Shown piece by piece: positions 48,070 to 59,906 of a DNA stretch of 64,000 bases. The position numbers were made by a program, and so were the translations under genes. The DNA comes from Ailanthus altissimus. Lineage: Eukaryota; Streptophyta; Magnoliopsida; Sapindales; Simaroubaceae. The stretch lies in contig OX327699.1 of assembly GCA_946807835.1 (NCBI GenBank), positions 5,449,001-5,513,000 of the forward strand. The letters are read 5' to 3'. Numbering within the stretch: position 1 is the first letter of the stretch; each line of letters starts with the position of its first letter. The notes beneath the pieces are model-generated. The model did not search any database, was not told the DNA's origin, and saw only the letters and a program-made list of their open reading frames with translations.

Positions 48070-51000
48070 TTTTCGCGCGTCTTGGTTATTTTCTTAGACC
48101 TCTTCGATGAATTTAAAATTCAATAGCCTTTTTGCTTCTTCATCTATGATTCTGTTTCTCTTAGATGTAAAGCGCCTTTTCTTTTGCCTTATTGGAATGA
48201 CATTTGGATCAACATTCAAAGAATGACATGAGATACTTGGATCTACTCCCAGCATGTCTTCATAACTCTAAGCAAATATTTGCCATTTTTCCTTAGTAGA
48301 TTAACTAATTCAACAACATATTCCTTTTACAGCTTGGTTCCTATATGAACCTTATGCTTTGGTTTTAGAAGGTCTAAAGGTATGTCGTGTGTAGGCTCAA
48401 TTTCAGCTTAGCCATGCCTTCTAAAATCTGGAAGATTCTTCTTTGTTTTTGGGAACAAATTCTTCAATTCGCGATTCTGCGACTTAATTGGCATTCATTC
48501 TCTGCAATTTTTCTTTTCTTTCCCCCTTTGTATCTCATCTCATTTTTTTTGCTAATCCTTCTGAAACCTATTGTAATTTTTATTAGATGGAATTCTGTAT
48601 TTTTATTGATGCAGATAGTGATGCAGATGTACTCGCATTCCTTTCTTCTTTTAGGTTCACCTGATAACACCTTCTCTCTACTAGCTAGTTTCCTTTGATG
48701 GTAGCGATTCCCAAGCCATTTTTAGTTTTGCATCTCATTTTTTAATGCAGAATGGATACTACTCCATGCATTCGATGGATTCAATCTCTGCCTATGATGG
48801 CATAGTATCCGAAGCGAGCATCCACTATCAAGAAATTCACCATTAGGGTTCTTTGAGCTGCCATGACTTGCAGACGTATTGACCCTACTGGTACTGTTCT
48901 GGTGTCATTGAAACCAATCATTGGCAATTTTCTGGCGACAATCTTTGTTTCTACCAAGCTCATCTTTTGGAAAATGCTATAGAATATAATATTCACACTA
49001 CTCTCATTATCAATCAAGACTTTTGAGATGGAGTAGTTTGATATTTTTAGAGTAATCATCAGTGGATCATTATGTAGGTAGACGATGCCTAGTAAATCTT
49101 TGTTTAAGAACTCTATGTAATTGGAGCCATTCACTGCTGCTTGATCAACATATATGACTGCAACTATTGGTGATAACACTTTATTCACTTGTTTAGCTTG
49201 GGTGACCTTTATTTCTTCATGCCTTTTTTATTCTTAGTGAGGCTTTAATCATCAGGCCTTCCACCGATAGTAAGAGTTTTAAGTTGTTGGAAGACCTTAT
49301 CTGTTGCTTCTTCAAAGTTCCTTTGAGGGGATGCTTGCATATTGGTTTTTATTGCTTCTTTGAAAGCCTCAAACATTCTTTCTATGATGGCGTCACTATT
49401 ACATTCATCAATGTCTTCTTTTATAATTGTCATTTAGATGAGCATCCTTGTCATCACCAGGTTTGCTATATATGCATAGAATGTTTATTGGCGGAAGACC
49501 TATGATCTCTACTTCTCCAGAAGAAATATTGGGAGTAATAATGCTCTGTCGCTCATTGCTGCAGCTACTTGATGGGGAAGATACTTCACTTTTGAGAATA
49601 CACATGACTAGAACACCTCTGCGTGCCAAGTCTTTAATATGTCATTACAATGATCTGCATTCACTTGTGCTATGCCTATAATCATTGTGGTATAATCACC
49701 TTTTGGTTTTATCTCACCGATTAGCCAGGGTTTTTATTGGTAACGGATCGTGGAATAATCATTTGTACTTGTTGTCTAACCAGATCTTATATACTGGAGT
49801 ATTTAAGGGGCAGCTCGGGTGATTATAGAGCATTAAAGCTTGATCTTATTCTGTGACTTCTAGGTGAATGGGGAGATCTTGTCATTTTTCTATAATCTGG
49901 TTTGGCATTGGGTTACTGTTCTTGGGCTTGAAAAAGAATGGATTAAGTGCCAGCTTTCACTGTCATTCTGCGACTTTTACTTAATCTATCTTCTTCTATG
50001 CGAATAAAGAACTTTGCACGGTAGAATTATTCTTCTATGCTTCTTGCGGGTTATCGTAGAAGATCCTCATAGATATGAGTGTTTGGCAGCATCCCTTTGA
50101 AGAAGGTAATTATGTGAAATGCATTGTCAAGTTTTATGATCTGCGTGGACATTTTCTTGAAATACTTGACATAATCTTTCAACATTTTCTTGGGTCTTTA
50201 TTACATAGTAGCCAAGTCAAAAAAATGTTGATCTGTTGTTGATGAATTGTTAGAAAGTGGCTGACGAACAACTCGTATAAGCTATTGAAGGACTTGATTG
50301 AACATAGGGGCAGGTTCTAGAACCATGTCATAGCAATTCCAATCAATGTGAGAGGAAACAACTTGCACTTGAGCTCATTGGTGTAGTTTTCAAGAGATTC
50401 AATATACTTGAATGAGTATACATGGCTTATTGGAATGGAGTTACCTTCAAAGGTTCTGAAGTAAGGCATATGAAAATTAAGTGGCTTCTTTTAACTCTCA
50501 ATCTCTTCTATGAATAAGGGCTCTAGCAACTTTCACGTAGCGAAGGAGTAAGATATATTGGGGGCATGAATTTTGCACGCAAGCTTTTAGTGCTTCTTCT
50601 ATTAAGTAAGTCATAGGAGATGGTCTGTCAGTTGGTATAGTAGGGATGGTTGGTGTAGTCGCAACAAGGAGAACTTGTAGTGATATATTATAGATTGGTG
50701 ACTTTGTTGTGAAGTGAATTTGAGGTTGCTATATTGTCTGCAAGTTCGGGCTTGGATGTTGTGCTGGTTGAGCTACTTGTTGTGGCTTTACGAGAGGTGG
50801 TATATGTTATTGTAGAGTTGGGTCATCATTGTACAAGATGTTGACGCTGTTAGGAGACTCGCAACATTGCGCCAGTCAAACTCGTAACTCTTCATTCTTC
50901 TTCAAAACTTCTTACAGATAGCTTTACTGTTGCGTAAAGACTTTAGAAAATTGCTCTATTTGTAAAGCTTATGCATCGAGCTTTTGTTGCATCGTTGAGA

Positions 51001-51190
51001 CCCAGTTAGCAACTTGTGGTGAAGCCACCAGTTGTACTACATTTGGGGGTGCTGTGACTTGTTGGTTGTAGATACCTTCTTGATTCTCAAAGGTTTGCTC
51101 ATGTTGATGAAATGAGACTTCATTAAATTTGGAAGACGCGCAAGTTTGGCACTTGTCCATCTTGTGTTTGCATAGCTTACTTGGAGATGT
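48070..51190 (-). pseudogene. Tat-like Ty3/gypsy gag-protease-RT (start) pseudogene, truncated in RT
   Basis: On the minus strand: 51160-50969 is an N-terminal segment (QVANWVSTMQQKLDA); about 50490-50170 is the gag core (HMPYFRTFEGNSIPISHVYS, YTNELKCKLFPLTLIGIAMTWF, SFNSLYELFVSHFL); 49433-49245 is a linker. 49188-48781 is the protease, with SKVLIDNESSVNIIF at the active site (Asn for the usual Gly-Ser context) and FLIVDARFGYYAIIGRD. Then WIHRMHGVVSILH, KNGLGIATIKGN and RRCYQVNLKEER lead into the RT start (VELVNLLRKN, RKGALHLRETES) at about 48410-48090. The reading stops where the minisatellite begins. RNase H and integrase are absent. Confidence 0.75.
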
Positions 51191-52066
51191 TTTTTGGGAA
51201 GAAGTGGAAAATAACTTGAAATGCTAATTTCTTAACAAAAATAATTTCACTAGCATTAGTTGATGAATACATTTAATATGATGAATACATTTAAATAAAG
51301 TACTTCATGTTTGAGACATATTTTTTTGTATATTGACAAATACATTTAATATGTAAAGTCTGTTGAATAAGAGATTAATTCCATAGGCAAACCCACGAAT
51401 CGTTTGGATCCTTACAAAGCTTATCATGGATTGTTATGCACTATGGGTTAACATGCACTGCAGGTTGATGTCTTCAAGGTTGACAAAGATTTTAGCTATA
51501 AAACTTAATCTTAACATGACATATGGTTGATTTATTATAGAATAATAAAACCATAAATAAATTGAGATAAGAAGAGATGATAACTTCATATAAGCATCAT
51601 GTAAACATGATTAAATATGGATGTAACTCATAAATAATCATGATTTGTTACTATAAAATAATCACAAGTATTGGAGACAATGCAATAAACTTACCGTGAT
51701 AACGCCATGATCAATAGATGATGATCATATGTTAGTCGAATAATAATGATAAAATCTAGCCATGGAATGAATAATTTATGCTCGTGATCTTAATGAAATA
51801 TGTTGACATTTATTTATGAATAAAATAAATGTTGATTATATGACTTGATATATGTAATGATTCATCATGATTAAATATAGCCACAATGTAGACATTTTGA
51901 TCAAAGAAATAATTGCTAATAATTTGCAAATGAAAATATCTTATAATGAAATAATTAAATGATAGGTAAATTTTTATTCACCGATTGATAATTATAATGC
52001 ATGATTTCTATGATAATCAATTAAGAATGATAATGTTTAAATAAAGCAATGAGTAATATAATAAAG
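51191..52066. other. AT-rich stretch upstream of the Tat-like gag
   Basis: Probably leader or LTR DNA of the Tat-like element, since it lies 5' of its gag. No LTR edge, primer site or gene was recognised. Confidence 0.35.
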
Positions 52067-53403
52067 GGATATTATCATGAATACTCTTGAGATTTGGCTT
52101 AATATTAGTAATACCTAGTAGTTTGGAAAACAGGCACCAATGCCCAACCGTTGAGGAATCTTTTATTAACTTTCACAGGGAGAAGGGCACTTTAGACTTT
52201 TTAATAAGTGATTGAGTTTGTGTCTATGTTTTAATACGTGGCAAGTGTAATGATTAGATTAAATTAAAAATAAAAAAATATACATTGAACCTTGAGCCAA
52301 ACACCACATTTTCATGTCAAAATTCAAAACTTCTCCCTGACACATGCCACTAGTTTTCTTCGTCTAACTCACACACATCTTGAGACTGTTCAAAATACAC
52401 AAACTATTTGTCTCTTTGTCTCTTAAGCTCTTTCTCTCTCTCTCTCACACTCACTTTAACTCAAAAACTTGTATGAAATATTGTGACCGTGCCAAAAAGC
52501 CATCGTGAAGCCACCAATGTTGCGAGAAGAATACTCAAGTTAGTTTTCTTGTGTAAATTAATTTTTGTGTTTGTATATTGTATAAATAGCTTTGTTGTGA
52601 TTTGAAATAGTTTTTTTTGGCCTAAAATCTTAATGCAACATTTCAAACCCAAAAAAGAAAATGAAATCATCAAACAATTTTTTGTTTAACGTGGAAAAGT
52701 TTTTAAAATATTTTAAAAACATTATCCTTGATTGAAAAACGAAAACCCTAAAACAAAAACCTTAATTTTTTAAACTTGTTTCTTCAAAATATAGAGTTTT
52801 TGAGAAGTCCTGAGTTGTTATTAGTGTAAAAATGACATTGTTTAAAAAAAAGATTTATGTAAATATTTAGTTATGGTTAAAGCCTTAATATGCAGTAATA
52901 TTTGTTATGGTAAAAGCCATAATAGGTAGTAAATAGTTGTTAATATGTGCTTTAGTTGATGTAAATTTCTTTTTTGTTAATACTGGAATATTTCTGAGAG
53001 GATTGACAAATGCATGTTAATATCGGATTGTGAATATTTGTAATAGAGATATAATATTTATAATATTTGTAACATTTGTAATATTTATAAATATTTATGT
53101 ACAAATGCATGTAAATACAACTTAGTTTTGTAATATTTGTGAATAATTTGTAAATATTCCTTTTTGTATAAATGCATGTAAATACGATTTAGTTTTGTAA
53201 TATTAGTTAATGTTTATGTACAAATGCATGTAAATACAATTTTGTTTTATAATAATCGTTAATATTTGTAAATATTTTTTAATGTACACATGCATGTTAA
53301 TATGTGAATGTTTTTATGTTAGTATTATTGTATATATTGCTATTTACTTTAAATATGAGTGGATTTTTAAAGCATTACTTTATATTTCATTTCAGGATAT
53401 TGC

Positions 53404-56400
53404 TGTTTATTTTGAATATTTTTATGTTTGGTGAGAAGATTACAGTGATAAATGTAGACCCTGATGAATTTAGTAGAGTTGTGATATTGAATTATGTTAT
53501 TCGGGAGCTTAGCAATAGAATAGTACATTCTAGTGAGAAATATAAAGTAGAAGCACAGTTACCTTGGTCTAAGGGTAGATTACAATATGAGAATGACATA
53601 GATGTTGAGCTACTATTTGAGTTGTTTTCATCTGAGGGGATTGATAAGATAAATATTACCATAGAAGCTGTACCTCTAGAAGTAATACACATTCCACTAC
53701 TAGAGGGTCCAAAGCCTAAGAATCAAGAACATGGAGAGGAGGAGGATAAAAAATTTACTTAGTTTTTATGCTCTACCCAATGCCATTCACTACCACATTC
53801 ACCTTAGCAAGCAACATATCCTTAAATACACAAATCTTAGTCTGATACGCACTCACTACAGCCTCAAATACACTTATCACAGTTTGATACACACTCATTA
53901 CCCCTTGATACACATACCTCAGGTCTTGCAATGTACCAATCCCACCTTGAGGTTCAAACATACCCAACACAACCTGTTACACTTGGGATTTTCCACTTTG
54001 ATGAGGACGTAGATAAAGTGTTCCATTTCTCAGATAGGGAGGAAAGTGATAAGGAAAATGGTGAGGGTTCTGCATAAGGTCCATTTTAGGGATTAGTTAA
54101 TGATGATGTAAAATAGTATCAGTTAGATGATGATGATTTTGTCATTAGCTTATCTGAGGATGAAGACCCACCTTATAAGATGTCTAGAAAGATCCATGTG
54201 AAAGTATGGGTAGAAAAACTAGGAAAGCTCGTGTCATTTTAAGTTGGTTATTCCTTTGTAAATATAGAAAAATTTAGAGATGCATAATTAAAGTGTATTT
54301 ATCCAACAAGGTTTCACTCCAAAGAGAGTGACGAGTGACCCCTCAAGAGTCACTGTCAAATGTGCTACAAAGGGTTGTCTATGGAATATACTTGCTAGTA
54401 GGTTACCAGATGGAGAGTTTTTTTATGGTGAGAAGTCACACATATAAGCATATATATAAAAAGCTCGAAAATAGTAGAGGCTAAGTTATCATGGATTGCC
54501 AAAGAGTTTGGAAATTTGGTTAGAGTAATGCCTAATGTCACGACTGAAGTTATTGAGCACAAACTATTAAAAAAGTATAGAGTCACTGTCAATAGGCTTA
54601 GAATATATAGAGCAAAGAGAAAGACTCTAGATATGCTTGATGAGGACCATAGCTTGTCTTACTCCTTGTTGCACAAATATGCCCATATGATTATGAAAAC
54701 AAACCCTAGTGCAGTAGCCAATATTTAATCAAAATCAATTCTTAGCCCTGTATCAAGTCCCATTAACCCTTCATTTAAGAGAATTTTTATAGCCTTCCCA
54801 GCATAGAAAGTAAGTTTTTTTTTAGTGGATGTAGACTATTTATAGGATTAGATGGATGTCACCTGAAAGAAAATTTTGGCGGCAACATGTTGTTTGCTGT
54901 TGCTTTAAATGTTAATAATGGCATATTTCCATTAGCTGTGATTGTGTGTAAAGCTGAATGCACTGATCGTTGTTTTGTTTTTTGGAAACATTATTTTATT
55001 TGATTGGATATGAAGAGAGGAGGTTGCTTACCATTATGAATGATAGACAAAAGAGCCTGTTGGATGCTTTTCATGCATATTGGCTAAATTCAAATACTAA
55101 ATAGTGTGCTATGCCAATTTTAAAACTCATTGGCCTAGTTTACATTTGAAGAATCTATTCTAGTGTGCAGCAAAAGAGACAGACAAACAACAGTTCAAGA
55201 TTCATCTTTAAAAAAAATCAAAGAAATAAATGGGCAAGCTTATGATTGGTTGGTGAAGCTGTCACCTGACAAATGGTCAAGATATAGGTTTGAACCCATG
55301 TTAAATATGACCATGTTACAAATAATTTTACTGAGACTTTTAATAGTTGGTTGCTGTAGGAAAGGGCACTACCCATACTGATTCTGCTTGAGCATTATAA
55401 GAGGAAAGTGATGGTTAAAATATAGGAAAAGTACCAATATGGCCAGTAAAATTAATTGGCTGGTGAAGCTGTCACCTGACAAATGGTCAAGATATAGGTT
55501 TGAACTCATGTTAAATGTTACCATGTTACAAATAATTTTACTGAGACTTTTAATGATTGGTTGCTGAAGAAAAGGGCATTACCCATACTAATTCTGCTTG
55601 AGCATTATAAGAGGAAAGTGATGGTTAGAATATAGGAAAAGTACCAATATGGCCAGTTATGGGAAGGGGACATAGTGCCATTTTTTAGAAAGAGAATTAA
55701 GAAATTGGGGGAACAAGGTACACAGCTCAAGATATTAAATGTAAAACATTATTTTTTTTTTGAAATATTAGAATTCAAGAAGGCTTATTTAGTTGATATA
55801 AATGCTAAAAATTATGAGTGCTTTGCATGAAAAGTGAGTGGGGTGCCATGCAAACATGCAATGAGAGTAATTCTTGATTTGAGGGATGACCTATAAAAGT
55901 ATGTGGATAGGACGTTATGTAAAAGTGCTTTTTGTCAACTTACGAGGGCATGATTAGGCCAATACGCGACAAGTATGCCTAGGATGATGTGAATTTGCCC
56001 AAGTTAAATCACCACAGGTTAAAAAATTTATTGGGAGACCTAAAGTGCAAATGAGAAGGGATCCAACTGAACCTTCCAAGGCACATAGATCATTTGTTGT
56101 CAAATGTAGAACTTGTGGGGCTTTTCGGCATAATACTAAGACATGTGGACAAAGCAAGACAAATTTTGTAAGTGCACTGTTTTATTTGATTTTTGTTTCT
56201 CTGCATTATTTTTTGATTTTTTTCAATTATTTATCATGCAGGGAAGAGGCTCAGCAGTAGGAACTTCCTCAACAAGCATGATGGCAGCAAGAGTTAGAGT
56301 AAGCATTCATATATCAATTTTTGTTTATGTTTGCACTGTATATTTGACTTTTTATTAGTTTTTTTAATTATTTGTCACGCAGAGAAGAGGTTTAGCAATA

Positions 56401-56590
56401 TAAACTTCCTCAACAGGCATGAGGGCAGCAAGAGTCAGAGTAAGCATTTCATATATCAATTTGTATGATCATTTGGTATGCAATGCTAGACTTTAACTTA
56501 GTTAATTTCTCTTTAATTAAACTTGCAGAGGAGAGAACCACCTAGTGAAGTTGGATCTACCTCATCTATAGGTGGCAATGCAGTTGCAGG
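53404..56590 (+). pseudogene. MULE-2 transposase pseudogene
   Basis: The first exon-like frame (to 53762) reads GEKITVINVDPDEFSRVVIL and ends in an acidic EEDKKFT. A degenerate MuDR domain follows (FVISLSEDEDPPY; CYKGLSMEY). Catalytic-region traces lie at 54830-55090, then a duplicated FTETFNSWLL-like segment (55246-55657), a SWIM finger VSGVPCKHAMRVIL near 55835, GRPKVQMRRDPTEPSKAHRS and a CCHC knuckle CRTCGAFRHNTKTC near 56109. C-terminal exons, GGAAGAGGCTCAGCAGTAGG and its duplicate, are bounded by AG and GT. Transposases of this type bind the terminal repeats and cut the element out. Many stops; inactive. Confidence 0.75.
55246..55657 (+). repeat. 210-bp tandem duplication inside the MULE-2 transposase
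   Basis: 55246-55447 and 55456-55657 are near-identical (for example TGGTGAAGCTGTCACCTGAC, CAAATAATTTTACTGAGAC, GGAAAAGTACCAATATGGCC), offset by exactly 210 bp. The duplication keeps the frame in length (210 = 3 x 70), but both copies carry stops. A second duplication covers 56236-56330 and 56378-56462. Confidence 0.9.
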
Positions 56591-57826
56591 TAATAACAAA
56601 TAATTTTCTCTTCATTTATTCTGTTAATGTACATATATTCTCTTAATTTATACATATGCCTATCAATCTAAAGAATAAAGGAAGGGGGAGGCTTGATAGA
56701 TCTAGGAAATACCCACTACAGTCATGAAAGATTTTGCTATGGATGTAATGCATTTTTTGAAATGTGTTTTGTAAGCTGGATCAATTTGTATGACCTTTAG
56801 TGTTTAAGATTGAGTGGGTGTTTTAGTGTTTATAATTGAATAAGATGTTCTGATTGGATACATTCTGTAAGCTTTTTAAAGTATTTTAAAGCTTTTATAA
56901 GTTTTTGATATGGATGCTGAATGATAATTTTTGGAAGCACTTGGTTAGCTTAATGAATAAAGATGATACAACTTATTAGCATTTTTTAAGCAATTTTTTT
57001 TAAAAATATTTCTCATGCATTCATCTTCACATATTGGTGCATCTCATTTTTTTCAATCACATGACAACAGTATAGCCATGAAGACAAGGAAAAAAAAAAA
57101 CAAATAGCTTTCTTACTTCATCAATTTGTTTTGCATTTTCTGCATGCCTAGTAATACTTTTACTGTGAAGGAGGAAAATGCAACAACTATAAATTTTGGG
57201 AACTAAAGGAAGATGATTTAAACCTTTGGATGCTCATAGTTCCAGAAATTAGTTCATTAGTGGAAGTGGTGCAAAATTTGGATGGTGCAATTGAAAGGTT
57301 GTAAGGCTTTTGATAAAAAGAAAGCTATTGATGAAAAAGTGTGAATAAACAAAGACTGATTAAACAAAAATGAAGAAAAAAGCTTTCTTTATAGGCAATT
57401 ATATGATCGTTGCTTTCTAACGGTCACATTAGAATTAATTATTTTTTAATTAAAAAAATAAAGTATAACCCATCAACATCACTACACTAATGCATGGGAA
57501 ACTGTGTAGTTATAATACATAATTAAAAAGGGTATTTTAGTTAATTTATAGTAAATTATTTATTTGAAAATAATTCAAAGTCAAATACTTAATTGTTGAA
57601 ATATAATTCAGTTGCATAAGAAATTGTGCTTTTTTCATTTGTAGTGTAAAGGTAAAAATGTTATTTTAATACTCTCTATGTTCTGAAAGGGCAATCAGGA
57701 CATTTTACAAAATTCTATTAAAGTTAACAGAAAATTCATTAACAGTTGAGTATTGGTGCCTATTTCTCAAACTAATGAGTATTACTTATATTAAGTTAAA
57801 CCTCATGAGTATTCATGTTAATATCC

Positions 57827-59598
57827 ATGTAATAAATGAAATACTTAAAGAATTTATATTCTTGCCAATTTTAGAATTATATAGTAACGGTAAATGGAAT
57901 GAATAATAAATAGAATATTTGCCTATAAAAATCAATTAAATGCATTAAGGGTTATAGAATATGTGTAATGAGATAAATGATGAATGAGACAATAATAAAA
58001 TAGTGACCTATGCAATTTTGGTCCAACCATTTGCCTTATAAGTATTTTTATTTTCTTTTTATTTTTAAAATAAATATATATTTTGGATTTGAATGTTTAA
58101 TAGGATAGTACACATATTAATAAAAATATTAATCAATTATTTTAAATATTAATGATTTAAATGTTAAAGAAATAATAAAATAATTGATTAAAATTTTTAA
58201 GCAATTATGAAATATGCGTAATTCAAAATAATTCTACTTTTTTAAAACATATAGGCCTATACCTTTATCTTTCTTTGTCATATTAAATTAGTAAAATAAT
58301 GATAAATAAGATTAAATCACCTCATTCTTTTGACATCTTTTTTTTTTTAAAATAAAATAATAATAATAAAGTGAGCATGGAAAAGTGGTGTATTAATTAA
58401 CTTAAAATGAGTTTTACGTAAATCACTTCACTTGTTTTCTCTTTTTGCACAAATAAGAATTAAAGTAATGTCACATATTTTTTTATGTCTTTCAAATAAA
58501 TTATGATCATTAAAATATTTTAATCAAAATAATAAATCAATCAAAATCAAAAAATATAATTTAATGATCATAAAACATTTATCTTCGCCATATGATCAAG
58601 ATGCTATATCAAGTTATTAAAATAGTCACAAAAATTATAATCTATGTATTTATGATCATACAATTTTATTATAATTAAATCTAACCATACGATTACTTAT
58701 ATTAATAAATTAAAATCTTTATCACATAATTAAAATCGTGTGGTTCATATAAATTAACTCAAATTATTTCATAAATATTCATAAGTTATATGATATGATT
58801 ATGGCCATGTGATTATGATTATGCAGTTTTGAAAATTAAAATCAAACTGCTTATAATTGATCATGAATCAAATAATCAATAGTTAATGATCATATGATTC
58901 ATAAGTCAGTTAGATTTTGATTGGACGAACTAGATTATAATCATGATTCAAAATCAATCTCATCCACTCAATCTTGATCAGATTATGGTTTAAGATTGAT
59001 TTTAGCCATCTGAATTGGATTATAGCCATGTGATCAAAGAGGAAATTGGTGAAATTAAAATAGATCAAATTAAAAAAATTAAATGATCAATAAATGAAAT
59101 CATGGAATCAAATAGTCTTAGAGCAAGTAATTCTTTGCTGTGTTAGTGGATCAGCTCACGAGATTGCAAAAAAATGAAAATGAAGACTTCTTTTCTAGCA
59201 ACCTCGATACTTGAAATGAGAATAGACAAATTAACAATTAATTTCTTGTTTATCTCAGCATCAGATTCCAAGAAAATGGAAACAATATTATGCCATCAAA
59301 GACTTAATACGGAAAGTAAATGGCACTTTTAAAGCATTATGAAATTAGTATGGAATCATAAAGCAACTGTAATTATTATTCTTGAGAATTGAAATGCTGT
59401 TTGTGCAGAAATTAGTTTGGCAGCTTCAAAGTGCAAAAGCTTTTGATGAGAGAGAAATGCTAACTAAATATTAAGAACCTTAGAAATCCAAAATTTAAGA
59501 GAAAACTGGTGAAATTATACTAATTTTGTGCCTTGAAATTAGGATCATCCATTAAATTTATTGTATGATTTCTTATAAACGGTGACAAATAGAGAATT
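57827..59598. other. AT-rich intergenic DNA with ATGATTAT/TGATCAT-rich patch
   Basis: No gene. From about 58490 to 59110 the sequence is dominated by short variants of ATGATCA, ATCATGATT and CATATGAT, which are self-complementary and could form many small hairpins. No regular unit length was found. Confidence 0.5.
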
Positions 59599-59899
59599 CT
59601 GGGTCTCTATTGATCTAGTAATTTCAAGATGAATTAATAATTTGTCAATTTGGGTCTCTATTATCTAGTAATTTCAAGATGAATTAATATTTTTATAGAA
59701 AAAAATTAAGAGAATTTAGATTTTTAAAGTGAAAGAAATTTTTTATAAAATAAAATTTATTTTTTGATTTAGTCTTAACAGACTCCTTATACAATAAAAT
59801 GGGAGTCCATTAATTGAGTTACATTTATAATTTTATTTTTCATGGGCATTGTATAAATGGGTTTCCTAAATTACCTTTTAGGTAATTTTATATCTCATA
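59599..59899 (+). repeat. Dispersed repeat, copy 2 (copy 1 at 35248-35491)
   Basis: Matches copy 1 in the same orientation. It contains its own direct repeat, GGGTCTCTATT.GATCTAGT then ATTTCAAGATGAATTAAT, at about 59601-59640 and 59652-59691. The solo LTR at 59907 is inserted at its right edge. Confidence 0.6.
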
Positions 59900-59906
59900 T
59901 AAGGTT

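Larger units (their letters stand above)
52067..57826 (+). mobile_element. Mutator-like element MULE-2 with long terminal inverted repeats
   Basis: The left end (52067 to about 52200) starts GGATATTATCATGAATACTC and continues with AGTAATACCTAGTAGTTTGG and CAGGCACCAATGCCCAACCG. The right end, reverse-complemented from 57826 (to about 57695), reads GGATATTAACATGAATACTC, AGTAATACTCATTAGTTTGA and TAGGCACCAATACTCAACTG. This is an inverted repeat of more than 100 bp. Inside is a MULE transposase pseudogene. Flanks are AT-rich (ATAATAAAG and ATGTAATAAATG), so a 9-bp target duplication is possible but not clear. Confidence 0.85.

Noticed and set aside
48387..48698. 103-aa hydrophobic plus-strand ORF
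   Set aside because: It is the antisense reading of the protease-RT linker of the minus-strand gypsy pseudogene (WIHRMHGVVSILH and RRCYQVNLKEER are read on the other strand).
53773..53970. Minus and plus ORFs in the MULE-2 transposase (53731-54012 plus, 53773-53970 minus)
   Set aside because: Caused by internal short repeats (ACACTCATTACCCC-like) within the degenerate transposase; no independent support.
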